Numbered from the stretch's first letter, positions 40,374 through 49,306 are shown. The stretch is DNA of 64,000 bases from Vulcanisaeta distributa JCM 11217 (GCF_001316005.1 NZ_BBBJ01000009.1:55780-119779), one strand, 5' to 3'. The notes: generated from the sequence alone by a model not told the origin. Numbers and translations: made by a program.

Positions 40374-40880
40374 CCTATTGGCTCGGCGGGAAGTTCGCGG
40401 GGGGGGTAGAGTTAGAGTCCAGGTTTGGTAATGTTGATTTAAGGCTTAATCAAATTGAAGATTTATTCAATAGAATTGAAAGTAGAATTAATGAGTTTGA
40501 GAATAGGATTAATAGGGTTGGGAGTAGGATTAGTAGTATTGAAGCTAGGATTGAAAGGCTTGAAAGCGCGTTCACGTAATTCTCCGAGGTTCTCATAACG
40601 GCATTAGAGACCAAGGGCATTACGTGCACGGGTAGAAAGAGGTCTTTAATCACGGCGTCTGGGCATAGGATTGAGGCTGAGGTACTCGATTACGAGAGGG
40701 TTTTGACCCTCTAATTGAGTGAGGATGTTAAGGAAACACTTAGGGGTGCGGGCGTAAGTGACCCAGATAATTGGCTTAATAACGATGAAGACTGCAGGTT
40801 TAATACCCGACGTAACAATAAGTAGACTTAGGAAAACCGAGGCATTCTTATTCGCAACTCATTAACCTGCATTATAGACG
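40374..40880 (+). pseudogene. Remnant of a coiled-coil (DUF3782-like) protein
   Basis: Reading from about 40374 gives AYWLGGKFAGGVELESRFG, then heptad repeats (RLNQIEDLFNRIESRI, FENRINRVGSRISSIEARIERLES), a TAA stop at about 40578, then in the same frame LITALETKGITCTG and another stop at about 40711. A later piece in a shifted frame reads PDVTISRLRKTEAFLFATH. Coiled coil plus this ending resembles DUF3782/PD-(D/E)XK proteins of Thermoproteales. Unlike the homopolymer breaks elsewhere, here there are plain in-frame stops, so true decay is likely. A G8 run sits at 40399-40406. Upstream 40193-40373 shows nothing recognisable. Confidence 0.45.
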
Positions 40881-40892
40881 TAAACAACGCCC

Positions 40893-41447
40893 TTACTTAA
40901 TACCCCCCCTCCTCAACTCATTTAATGCGTTCTCGAGTTCGTCACTCCACTTCATCCTCTGCTTTAGGTTCTCAATTCTATTCGCCAACTCCTTTATGAG
41001 ATTCACTACGGCGGTTGCTGCTTCCTGCCTATCCCTGAACTTCGACAAAGCTAAATCCGGGTCTGGCCCGTTGTATTGGTAGTCGTGTAGTTCCAGGGCT
41101 GTGCTTGTGGCGAAGTAAATCCCCCCCGCATACCCAATCTCCTCAAGCAATTGCGACAACGCCTTCATCCTCGTTGTTGGAACCCTCGGAACAGCCCTAT
41201 TCATGAGCCAACTCCTCTCCTCCTCGGTCCTAGCAACCCTAACCAACTTATCAAGCTCAAGTCTGAGCAAAGCCGCCAACAAAGCCCTCCAAGCCTGGAA
41301 AGCCCTACCAACCGCATCCCTAACCAAACCCTCATTAAGAAACCGCAAGGCCAAACCACCCTCAACCAAAGCCTCCAACAACCTAGCACTCACGTAATCC
41401 TCCACGGTAGGCTTAGGCAAAGGTCTCTCAATAGCTTCAGTATTCAC
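40893..41447 (-). CDS. PaREP1-family protein
   Basis: A 184-residue helical protein of the PaREP1 family, paralogues expanded in Pyrobaculum and relatives. Diagnostic blocks: RLLEALVEGGLALRFLNEGLVRDAVGRAFQAWRALLAAL (residues about 20-58), RVPTTRMKALSQLLEEIGYAGGIYFATSTALELHDYQYNGPDPDLALSKF (about 92-140). The fold is thought to be HEPN-like. Function unknown. It lies beside a HEPN/MNT pair, as these families often do. Confidence 0.8.
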   Translation of the reverse strand: MNTEAIERPLPKPTVEDYVSARLLEALVEGGLALRFLNEGLVRDAVGRAFQAWRALLAALLRLELDKLVRVARTEEERSWLMNRAVPRVPTTRMKALSQLLEEIGYAGGIYFATSTALELHDYQYNGPDPDLALSKFRDRQEAATAVVNLIKELANRIENLKQRMKWSDELENALNELRRGGIK

Positions 41448-41642
41448 AAGTTGGCTTTTTGGCTTCCCTTATAAATACTTATTGAAGGTTGGTTTACTGC
41501 TAGGTTCAGTTATCCTAAATTTACTCAATACGCCTTCACGGTCTTCCTTTAACTTTATAACCATTTATCTATCCTCGTTGGGTATTTTGTACATCATCGT
41601 TGTACGAAGCATTTTTATCTCTAGGAGCTAAGTTTTTATTAA

Positions 41643-42023
41643 ATGTCCTCTTACCAGCGTTGGGTTGATTGGCTTGATGAGGCGAGGGATGACTTAGCCG
41701 CAGCAATTGACTTAATGAGGCTTGGTAGGTACTCGAAGGCTTGCTACTTCGCACAGCAAGCTGCTGAGAAGGCGCTTAAGGCCCTTTTAATTAGGAGGTT
41801 GAATCGGTATGAACACACCCACAGCGTCAGGGAGTTGCTCGAGATACTTAGGAATAATGGCGTTGATGTTAGTGATGAATTAATTAGGGTTGGTGATGAG
41901 CTCGATAGGTATTACGTACCAACACGATACCCAAACGCGTGGCCCTCGGGCGCACCACATAGGCACTACACGGAGGAGGATGCCAGAAGGGCTGTGGACC
42001 ATGCCAGTGGTGGGCTTTGTTGA
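41643..42023 (+). CDS. HEPN-domain protein (toxin-like partner of an MNT pair)
   Basis: A 126-residue HEPN domain: ARDDLAAAIDLMRLGRYSKACYFAQQAAEKALKALLI, HTHSVRELLEIL and a C-terminal YYVPTRYPNAWPSG helix. HEPN/MNT pairs act as toxin-antitoxin modules in which HEPN is an RNase or is AMPylated by its partner; the Rx4-6H catalytic pattern is only approximate here (RYPN...H). It overlaps the nucleotidyltransferase gene by seven bases. A TATA-like TTTATAACC lies upstream near 41555. Confidence 0.85.
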   Translation: MSSYQRWVDWLDEARDDLAAAIDLMRLGRYSKACYFAQQAAEKALKALLIRRLNRYEHTHSVRELLEILRNNGVDVSDELIRVGDELDRYYVPTRYPNAWPSGAPHRHYTEEDARRAVDHASGGLC

Positions 42024-42384
42024 GTCGAATCTATGAGGTTGCGAGGAGGAACAAAATTAAGGACCCGAACCAATTAATACAGGCAATCAACAGAGCCATT
42101 AATGGCCTCAACCCCCCCATTGCTGCCTTCATAATCGGCTCATTGGCCCGCGGTGAATTTGTAATGGGTATGAGCGACATAGACCTAGTGGTTATAGTGA
42201 GTGGCGAGCCCCCCCATTTAGGGCTAGGGTAATTGGGTCACCACTGGGTGATGTGGAAATAGTGATATTCACACTCGACGAACTCTGCAAATACCACATG
42301 AATAACAACATAATGCTTGAATCACTAAGAACTGGCGTACCAATCATAGGCGACCCAAAGGAACTACTAAAACAATGTAAATAA
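42017..42384 (+). CDS. MNT-type minimal nucleotidyltransferase, one frameshift
   Basis: Antitoxin-like nucleotidyltransferase of the pol-beta superfamily: IIGSLARGEFVMGMSDIDLVV carries the GS...DxD active site (residues about 40-60). The frame is lost at the C7 42210-42216; five reads SGEPPFRARVIGSPLGDVEIVIFTLDEL and continues to the TAA at 42384, about 122 residues. An in-frame C7 at 42112 gives NPPIA. It probably transfers AMP to the HEPN partner encoded just upstream. Confidence 0.85.
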
Positions 42385-42418
42385 TGAACGGCGACCCCCA
42401 CCATTAGGGGGGGCAAGG

Positions 42419-42443
42419 TCGCTCAATGACCGTTTGCGTTACC
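42419..42443 (+). repeat. 25-bp repeat, copy 1 (inverted with respect to 46435-46459)
   Basis: TCGCTCAATGACCGTTTGCG followed by TTACC. Its exact reverse complement is at 46435-46459. The repeat runs into a degenerate form of the GCGTTACC palindrome (42436-42456). The two copies bracket about 4 kb holding an orphan small gene, a large membrane protein, a hypothetical gene, psmB and an sRNA. Confidence 0.8.
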
Positions 42444-42500
42444 AACAATTAGTAACTAAGTAAGTAAAACGAGAAAGCCAGGGAGTCTGCATGGAGAAAG

Positions 42501-42510
42501 GTTTATAAAA
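42501..42510 (+). promoter_or_regulatory. TATA box of the orphan small gene
   Basis: GTTTATAAAA stands directly before the palindrome at 42511-42533 and about 25-30 bases before the ATG at 42535, so the transcript would be leaderless and the palindrome would lie between TATA box and start. Confidence 0.6.
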
Positions 42511-42533
42511 GCGTTACCAATTATTGGTAACGC
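42511..42533 (+). promoter_or_regulatory. Perfect 23-bp palindrome, probable operator
   Basis: Half-site GCGTTACCAAT, one central T, and the exact complement of the half-site. It fills the space between TATA box and the ATG at 42535, where a bound repressor would block initiation. An identical copy is at 46420-46442 and a degraded one at 42436-42456. Confidence 0.65.
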
Positions 42534-42534
42534 A

Positions 42535-42858
42535 ATGGGTCAGAGACTGGGGGGGGTTCCCCTGTTTGGTTTGGCGAGGTTGCTTGAGGTTATTGAGGAG
42601 TTTGATTCTCGTAGGGGGGGTCGTGATCCCTATACCCGTGAGTTGCTTGGTTACCTGCGTATGTGGGGGGGTTATGGTGAGGATTTACTTTTGTTGGCTT
42701 GGGATTTGGGGGGGCTTGTTGAGAGGTATGATGATTACTGTGATCCCAGGACCCAGAGGGTTTGTAGGTTTAATAGGGTTAGCAGGAGGGGGGGTCGTGA
42801 GTTCCTGAGACACTATAGGGCCTTAATGCGACTGCTCGGTCAAGTTGATGGTGGGTAG
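42535..42858 (+). CDS. Small Arg/Gly-rich orphan protein under the palindrome
   Basis: A 107-residue basic protein beginning MGQRLGGVPLFGLARLLEVI and ending LMRLLGQVDGG, with many Arg-Asp pairs and a CDPRTQRVCRF segment. Its 324 bases contain one G8 and four G7 runs (from 42549, 42614, 42664, 42705 and 42789), the densest cluster in the window. If each were G4 the protein would shrink by about five Gly but stay in frame. No known domain. Its expression is presumably set by the palindrome. It might itself be the repressor, a guess based only on the operator position. Confidence 0.55.
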   Translation: MGQRLGGVPLFGLARLLEVIEEFDSRRGGRDPYTRELLGYLRMWGGYGEDLLLLAWDLGGLVERYDDYCDPRTQRVCRFNRVSRRGGREFLRHYRALMRLLGQVDGG

Positions 42859-42862
42859 TGAT

Positions 42863-45159
42863 TTATGTGGTGGCTGAGATTATTACGGTGATTAGGCCTA
42901 TTATGAATAGTATGCCGAAGGCCCTGAGGACCCCCCCTGGTTCGTAGAGTTGCGGCGCCATGTTTGTGAAGCCCAGGGCCCAGACTACGTAGAATAGTAG
43001 CATTAGTGTGAGTCCAAGGATTAGTAGTGCCCTCTTTAATTTTGGCTTGAGCCTTAGCCTCGGCGTTAATGGTAATGCGGCGGCTATTGGTAAAGCCGCC
43101 AGGCTTATTAATAATGACTTGCTTGGGTTCTCGAGTGCCTTAATAATCATTGGTGTTGGGCAGTGCGTTGATTTTAGGGGGGGCTTTATTGATATAGGGC
43201 TTATGGTTATATTCGTGGGTATCACCATAGCATTTGTTTTTATTAATAGGCTTATTGATGAGTTGATCCAATTATTTACAGTAATCACGCTCTTTAATAC
43301 ATATACCCCACTCTTCGTTATGTTCATAGACACCGATTGATTCACCACATTCATTAATACTACCAACACGTGGGTCTTATAGGCGTTGTCCTATTTACTG
43401 TGTACATCACGGTGTATGTAGGCACATTACTTGGGTAACTAAACGTAGTATTGCCATTAATTATTTCCATGCCTGAACCTCCAGATATGTATAGTATTAA
43501 TGATTGATTTGTGTGTATGTTTACTTCGTAGATTCCTGGTTTAACGTTGGTGTTTAAGTTAAAGGTTATTGGGTATGGTTTCATGCCTTGCGTAATTGGT
43601 GGTGCCTCAGCAGTAGAATTTGCGATTGTCTGTCCATTCCTAAGTATTATCAATGATAGGGTGGCTGGCTGATCTGTGTATGAGACTCCGTAAATAATAA
43701 CATTGTGCATTCTCCCTGAGAAATTTAATCCGAGGTTGAAGGATATAATAGACCCCCCCGCACTCACTGGTAGTATTACGCTCGTGAGTTGCGTCGACAT
43801 GACCTGGGATATTCGTGATACACCAATCGCCGTAGTTACTACATAGGTACCTGGTGGTATTGTTAATTCACTGGTATTTATCGAGATGTTGTCTTGGTAC
43901 AGCCCACCAGGTATTGTTAGCAAGGAGTTATTCTCGGTGTAGTTTATGGCATTAATAATTAAGTGATTAGCCACTACCTCATAATCATTCATTACTAATG
44001 GGCCTGTGTAGCTATAATCACGAGCTGGTAATCACCGCATATTGCGTATACACCATTTACTTGGTTGATAGGCGCTATATAACCTATGACTTGCCTACCT
44101 GGGTCAATGACCATTAAGGGATATGTCAAGAGCACTGTGCTCTCGACATAACCCCCCCTTGGCGCAAGTAATGCAAGACTATAAATATCAGCATAATCCT
44201 TACTTAATGATCCCCCCCAGTTAATGCCCACCTGCCCGATTCCCTGGTATGGTGGCCACATTGGTGATATTGGTGATGTTAATGCCGTTATTATTATCGC
44301 CACGGCAAGCGTTAATACGGCCAATTTACCCTCACGTAACCTGCCGAGAGCCTCGACAAGCGTTATTATGAGGATTGCGGGAACAATAGCCGTAAAGCCA
44401 ACGCCTCCGAGTACCGTGCTACTAGGCTGGTATGGCCGTGCCCAGGGTGGCCAGTTGTATGAAGGATGTTGTTGATAGTAGGTAAATGACTTGGTTAAGT
44501 ATTCCCTGTGCCGTTATTTCATGGATTATTGAGTATGCTCCGGCTATCCAGTAGTAGGTGAAGGCTGCCAAGCCTATGGTTATCACGTATTGACTCGACT
44601 CATTAAACTCCCTCTTAATGAACCAGTGGGCTATTGGGACCAATACGTTAAGTAGGTTGGTGGTTGGGCTTAAGAATGCCATTAATGCCGAGAGGGTGGT
44701 GCTGATGAGCCTGTTATCCCTATCAACGTGGTAGTACGTGACTATGGCTAATGCCGTTGATAATGCCTGCGGAAGCCAGGGATTAGCCATTAAATTTATG
44801 AGTGAGGCATTAATTATTGATGTGAGGACTAGGAGGAGAGTGAAGCCTATTTCCAAACCTCTAGCCCTACTTAATTTATACGTGTAGATTGCGATTAATG
44901 AGTTTGTGATTACTATGAGGAGCGCTATGAATATTGGTAGGTAACCACTCATCACTAGTGGGCCAAGTAATAGGCTTTGACCAAGGTCATTAGCATTAAT
45001 GCTTAATACGCCCATGGACTTCAAGATCAATTCCCCCCCAAGGCCGTAGTAATAACCACTCCCATTAAATAATTGTAACCAAACGTAAATAGTCTCAACC
45101 ATGCTGATTATGTACGTCACCACTCCAATCAATGGCTTAATTATTAATTCGCGTTTCAT
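42863..45159 (-). CDS. Large multi-spanning membrane protein with extracellular domain, frameshifted
   Basis: Four frames join into one protein of about 760 residues. N-terminal part (45159-44513): about eight helices, with LMANPWLPQALSTALAIVTYYHVD. Then YYQQHPSYNWPPWARPYQPSS in a re-joined loop, more helices, and an extracellular beta-rich part rich in Asn-x-Thr/Ser sites. Last come three helices near the C-terminus (LLISLAALPIAAALP; MLLFYVVWALGF; FGILFIIGLITVIISA). Breaks, each three bases where four fit: 44507-44509, 44010-44012 and 43370-43375. In-frame C7 runs lie at 43752, 44150, 44213 and 45034. I do not recognise the family; the layout resembles lipid-linked-glycan polymerases or transferases. 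Confidence 0.6.
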
Positions 45160-45190
45160 GAATAATTAATGAAGATAAAACAATGACTCT

Positions 45191-45517
45191 TTAATGCTTT
45201 ACCTCAATGTAGCGTAGGCAGTGCCTAATACCAATTATTAAGTATATTAATTCATTGATTACCTCGCCCAGGGACTTGCCACTACCCATTATCGTGATCG
45301 GCATTTCAATCCTCAACTCATCACCAACGGCTTTAATCATTAATTGATTAAGCACTGGGTCACCCTTCACGTAACTCATTAATACATCCAGTATCTTGCT
45401 AAGTTCATTAACCCTTACTATGCATGGCACGTAATTAACGCCATTAACGACATACTTGCTATAGTCCATGTCGCACTCAACATGGATGTCACCCTCATTC
45501 CTAATGAGAGTGCTCAC
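45191..45517 (-). CDS. Conserved hypothetical protein divergent from psmB
   Basis: About 108 residues, no recognised domain: [38 protein letters not shown], then a helical C-terminus [21 protein letters not shown]. An ATG at 45559 gives a longer form, but it would overlap the bidirectional promoter (45537-45550). The GTG at 45517 fits a leaderless start from the reverse TTTAAAAAGTT better. Function unknown. Confidence 0.45.
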   Translation of the reverse strand: MSTLIRNEGDIHVECDMDYSKYVVNGVNYVPCIVRVNELSKILDVLMSYVKGDPVLNQLMIKAVGDELRIEMPITIMGSGKSLGEVINELIYLIIGIRHCLRYIEVKH

Positions 45518-45536
45518 ACTAAGTGCTGCTGGGTAT

Positions 45537-45550
45537 AACTTTTTAAAGGG
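45537..45550. promoter_or_regulatory. Shared TATA region between psmB and the divergent gene
   Basis: AACTTTTTAAAGGG reads as a TATA-like box on both strands. It lies 20-30 bases before the psmB ATG (45570) and about 20-30 bases before the proposed GTG (45517) of the divergent gene. Confidence 0.5.
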
Positions 45551-45569
45551 AATGCCCATTAATTGCTTG

Positions 45570-46187
45570 ATGTCATCAATTGAGGAATTAATAACTGGGA
45601 CTGCGGTTGGGATTAAGGCGAGCGATGGCGTTGTGCTTGCTGCCGAAAAGAGGGTTGCCTATGGATTCACGATGTTTAGCAGGTCTGGTAAGAAGGTGTT
45701 TAAGGTTAATGATAACATTGGCATCGCTCAATAGGAATACTGGCCGACATGCAGGTACTCACCAAGATCGCGAAGGCCTACATGTCGCTCTACGCCCTCG
45801 ACACAAAGACTAGGCCGAGCATTAGGTCAGCGGCTAAGCTACTATCATACGTGTTATTTGCCAACAGGGTTCTGCCATACTTCGTGGAGGTGCTAGTTGG
45901 TGGCGTTGATGATGAGGGGCCACACCTCTTCATAATGGATTCGCTTGGTTCGTTAATTGAGGATGATTATGCGGCAGTGGGTACAGGCACGAAATTGGCC
46001 ATTGCCATACTCGAGAGTAATTACAGGCCTGGAATGACTGTTAAGGAGGCCAGGGAATTAGCCATTAAGGCAATAAACCAGAGCATATCTAGGGACCCAG
46101 TCTCTGGGGGATGGCATCGACATACTAACAATAACTAGCAACAGTTCGACAGAGGAGACAATACCGCTGCAGCCACTGCGGTTATAA
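45570..46187 (+). CDS. psmB: Proteasome beta subunit, two frameshifts
   Basis: Catalytic subunit of the 20S proteasome. After a nine-residue propeptide ([10 protein letters not shown]) the mature Thr begins [22 protein letters not shown], keeping Thr1, the Asp of SDG and Lys33. [29 protein letters not shown] and [12 protein letters not shown] complete the family pattern. The frame is lost near 45728 (one T missing; GIASIGILAD restored) and at G5 46106-46110 (four reads VSGDGIDI). Length about 206 residues. Thr1 and Lys33 suggest an active rather than structural beta subunit. Confidence 0.9.
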
Positions 46188-46195
46188 AGGATTAT

Positions 46196-46270
46196 GTGCC
46201 CCCCCGCCTTGGAGGAGCACAGCCTCATCGGTGGGTCAATCCCAACTCAGTCGGCCCACGCCAGCGGGGC
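46196..46270 (+). ncRNA. Candidate structured RNA after psmB
   Basis: Between psmB and thiI the sequence can fold as a three-way structure. GCCCC(CCC)GC at 46198 pairs with GCGGGGC at about 46262-46268, if the seven-C run is really four. Inside are a GAGG/CCUC hairpin (loop AGCACAG) and a GUGGG/CCCAC stem. The strand is uncertain. It does not fit a tRNA (no proper T arm) or SRP RNA. The pairing could also be fortuitous. Confidence 0.3.
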
Positions 46271-46344
46271 TATTCATTAGTAATAAAGGGTGTTTTAGTA
46301 CCTTTTACCGTAAAGACTTAAGAACTGCCACACGCATATCTTCG

Positions 46345-46400
46345 CAGGTGATGTGCCTCCACGGGACTGAGGACCTGATGAAATTGGTCTTTGCTGAACC
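46345..46400 (+). ncRNA. C/D-box methylation guide sRNA
   Basis: Box C GTGATGT (46348-46354), 12-nt guide GCCTCCACGGGA, box D' CTGA (46367-46370), 4-nt spacer, box C' CTGATGA (46375-46381), 12-nt guide AATTGGTCTTTG, box D CTGA (46394-46397). Short flanks AGG and ACCT can pair. The symmetrical 12-nt guides and 4-nt D'-C' spacing are the standard archaeal design for 2'-O-methylation of rRNA or tRNA. Targets would be the complements of the guides, with the methylated base five nucleotides upstream of box D or D'. Confidence 0.75.
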
Positions 46401-46419
46401 TAGTGAGTTTTCATAATTT

Positions 46420-46442
46420 GCGTTACCAATTATTGGTAACGC
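46420..46442 (+). promoter_or_regulatory. Second copy of the 23-bp palindrome
   Basis: Identical to 42511-42533 (GCGTTACCAAT, T, complement). It lies about 20 bases after the sRNA and about 100 bases before the thiI ATG, and its right half begins the 25-bp inverted repeat at 46435-46459. It may control thiI or mark the edge of the bracketed 4-kb segment. Confidence 0.6.
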
Positions 46443-46459
46443 AAACGGTCATTGAGCGA
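46435..46459 (-). repeat. 25-bp repeat, copy 2 (inverted copy of 42419-42443)
   Basis: Reads as the exact reverse complement of 42419-42443. Outside the 25 bases the two flanks differ. The matching stretch includes the right half of the palindrome. Confidence 0.8.
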
Positions 46460-46540
46460 GGCAGCATTAATAATGTTGGTCGTCGCCTACTTGAGGTAGA
46501 TTTTTATTCATGGGTGTTTGCTTCTGCCTGTAATCGCTTT

Positions 46541-48002
46541 ATGGCGTTGATATTGGTTAGGTATGGTGAGGTTGCGATTAAGGGAGTGGGTACGAGGTCC
46601 AGGATGGAGAGGCTGCTCATGCATAACATACTCAGTGGTTTGAGGGGGGGCGTTGGTGTTGGTGCTAAAGTCACGAGGTCCCAGGGTAGGCTGTTTGTTG
46701 AGGTTCCCGATGATAGGTTAGGGAGAGTGTTGATTTGATTAGTCGGGTTTTTGGTGTTAAGTCCTTATCGCCTGTTAGGGCTTATGTGTTTAAGGAGTTG
46801 AATGATATAGTAAATGCGGCGGTTAAGGAATGGAGTGACCTAATTAGGGGTAAGAGGTTCGCGGTTAGGGTTCACAGGGTTGGTTCGCACAACTTTACCT
46901 CAATGGACGTTGCCAAGGCTGTTGGCGCTGCGCTTAAGCCATTTAGTGCGGGTGTTGATCTTGAGAGGCCTGATATCGAGTTGTTCATTGAGGTTAGGGA
47001 CGATAAGGCGTACCTATTCACTGAGGTGATTAATGGCCCTGGCGGGCTACCACTCGGTTCTGAGGGTAGGTTGCTGGCGTTGATATCGGGTGGCTTTGAC
47101 TCACCGGTTGCCGCCTGGTTCATGATGAGGAGGGGGGGCTCCTACGTAGATGCATTATTCTGCTCCCTGGCCTACCCCCCCATTGATGTTATTAACTTCC
47201 TCAGGGTTTCACACGCATTATTTAGTAGGTGGTCCATTGGCTATGACCCGAGGCTATTCATAATTGATTGCTCGCCATTGATCAATGAGTTTAGGGCCAA
47301 GGCTAACCCACACATGTGGAGTGTGCTGTTTAAGAGGGTTCTTTATGAGGTTGCCTCCAGGGTTGCCAGGTCAATAGGCGCGTTGGGGGGGTTAGTGACT
47401 GGTGAATCGCTTGGCCAGGTTTCGTCGCAGACCCTCCATAACCTAATGGCTATTGAGCATGGAGTTGATATGCCCATCTACAGGCCGTTGATTGGCTTGA
47501 TAAGGATGACATAATGGATTATGCCAGGAGGATTGGGACTTACGAGGAGTCAATGAGGACTGAGGAGTTCTGCGCCATATTCTCCGAGAAGCCGAGGACG
47601 AGGGTTACAATTGATGAGTTAGATGGTGAGTTTAAGAAGCTCGATCAAAGCCTCATCAATAACCTACTTAACAGCATTGTGACCCTGAGAGCCAGTGCAG
47701 CTGATAAGGTCGTTGATGAGTTGATGCTTGGCACAAGTGATGTAGAGATCGATCACGTGCCTGAGAACGCCGTGGTCATTGACCTAAGGAGTAGGAGTGA
47801 GTATGAGGCGTGGCATTACCCAGGTGCTGTAAATGTGGATGTTGATGAGTTGGTGAGTACGGCTGAGGCCATGGGTAGGGATAAGGTCTACGTACTATAC
47901 TGCAGCAGGGGCCTTAGCAGTAGGTGGGGTGCGCTTGAGCTTAGGAGATTGGGTTTCAAGGCATTCTCCATAGACATTAATAGGTTGAGGAGGTCGTCAT
48001 GA
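46541..48002 (+). CDS. thiI: tRNA 4-thiouridine synthetase ThiI with rhodanese domain, two frameshifts
   Basis: ThiI adenylates and thiolates U8 of tRNA. The N-terminal ferredoxin-like and THUMP domains (LVRYGEVAIKGVGTRSRMERLL; RFAVRVHRVGSHNFTS) are followed by the PP-loop LLALISGGFDSPVAAWFMM. The C-terminal rhodanese domain has VIDLRSRSEYEAWHYPGAVNVD and the active Cys in LYCSRGLSSRW. Breaks: three G at 46721-46723 (four reads DDRLGESVDLISRVFGVK) and near 47502 (one G lost; GLDKDDIMDYARRIG restored). MMRRGGSYVD and LAYPPID each look one residue too long, at G7/C7. Length about 487. ATG 46541 is the first start in the frame. Confidence 0.9.
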
Positions 48003-48777
48003 GGGTGTCTAGGGGGGGACCTAGCGAGGGCTACGTGAGGTCTAGGGTGCCCAGGGGGGGATTTCACCTTGAGATCGCCAGGAGTATCCAGAGGGCATTG
48101 GCGAGTAGGGTTGTTGAGGAGGACTTAGTCAATATCGATAATGTTGACTTGGTATCAGGAGTTGACGTGGCGTATATTAGCCATGGCGATGTGGAGATAG
48201 GAGTTTCAGTTGCCAGTACTTACTCCCTGGGTAAGTCGTCGATTATTGAATGGAGTTGTTGGGTTGGCCCGGTGACTTTCCCCTACGTACCAACACTGCT
48301 ATCCTTCAGGGAGTTAAAGCCTGTGGTGAATGCATACCTCAGGTTGAGGACTAAGCCTCAGGTGGTCCTAATTGATGGTCACGGTAGGGCACACCCATAT
48401 AGGCTTGGCATTGCCAGTCACTTCGGCGTGTGTATGCGCATACCCACTATTGGTGTCGCAAAGTCATTACTATATGGTAAGGTGGATAGGGTTGAGGGGG
48501 GCCAATACTTGATATAGGCACAAACGAGGTTATTGGCTGGGCAATTCAGTGCGCGCCGAGCAAGCCGACCTACGTCAGTGTTGGTTATGGGATTTCGCTG
48601 AGGAGTGCCGTTAACCTTATCAAGAGACTATGCGTGGGTTCTCAAATGCCAATACCAATACTTCACTCTCACAACATGGCCAATAGCCTAAAGAGGAGGA
48701 TTATGAAAAAATTAAGTGAGGAATCAATCGAGGAATTGGATAGTGAATGTAGGTCATCAATGGAGAACTACCTTTGA
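47999..48777 (+). CDS. nfi: Endonuclease V, one frameshift
   Basis: Deoxyinosine-specific repair endonuclease of about 258 residues: VDLVSGVDVAYI (first catalytic Asp), YVPTLLSFRELKPVVNAY (the conserved YxPxxLxFRE), VVLIDGHGRAHPYRLGIASHFGV (DGHG), TIGVAKSLLYG and, after the break, ILDIGTNEVIGWAIQ and PTYVSVGYGISLRSAV. The frame is lost at G6 48495-48500; four reads VEGPILDIG. Two G7 runs lie in the N-terminal extension (48012, 48054). It overlaps thiI by four bases and is probably co-transcribed with it. Confidence 0.9.
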
Positions 48778-48781
48778 TTCA

Positions 48782-49306
48782 TCACCACTTCTCGCTAAGC
48801 TTCTCAGGTATTAGTAATTTCTGTCTCTCAATAACGTATGTCCTAGCATCCCTAATCATCGAATCAATGACCTGCGGATTAGCCCTGGCCTTGGCAGAGT
48901 CCAGTATTGCCTTGGCGGTATCCACGAGCCTTAGGTCATACTCAACGAGCTTCTCTAAGTTCTCGGGGAACACCTTAAACCTATCATGCATACCAGCATC
49001 ACCGGTTGGTGAGCCCCCCCAGACCTCGGCTATTAAACTCCTTAGGTCACTTAGCACGGTCTCGTATTGCTGTATTAATGGGTCGAATGGGTTATTACGG
49101 GCTACCTCCTCCTCAGCCCTCTGAATGAAGTTAAGGGCTTCTTCGAGCATTGAGGCCACGGTCTTCCTAACGAGGAAGTCGTCCTGCCTAATCAAGTCCT
49201 TAACCTTATAACCCCTAAACCCAGGTACCATTAGTTGCAGCCGTTCTAATGGGCTTAACGGGGGGGACTCCGAAATTGGTGGTTTTGTTTCATTGCCTGA
49301 AGACAT
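48782..49306 (-). CDS. Conserved helical hypothetical protein
   Basis: A 174-residue helical protein with the motif VPGFRGYKVKDLIRQDDFLVRKTVASML (residues about 28-55), followed by ALNFIQRAEEEVARNN. This PGxRGYK.KE..R..D.LVR pattern occurs in a widespread archaeal/bacterial family of unknown role. The N-terminus is Pro/Ser-rich. C7 49013 and G7 49260 are in frame. It is convergent with endonuclease V (four-base gap). Confidence 0.5.
   Translation of the reverse strand: MSSGNETKPPISESPPLSPLERLQLMVPGFRGYKVKDLIRQDDFLVRKTVASMLEEALNFIQRAEEEVARNNPFDPLIQQYETVLSDLRSLIAEVWGGSPTGDAGMHDRFKVFPENLEKLVEYDLRLVDTAKAILDSAKARANPQVIDSMIRDARTYVIERQKLLIPEKLSEKW

Noticed and set aside
46198..46270. tRNA gene, possibly permuted or split
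   Set aside because: A seven-pair outer stem exists, but there is no proper T arm, D arm or anticodon loop, even allowing for run-length errors.
42419..46459. Insertion sequence or transposon
   Set aside because: Inverted repeats are present, but the enclosed genes include no transposase and do include psmB, a core gene.
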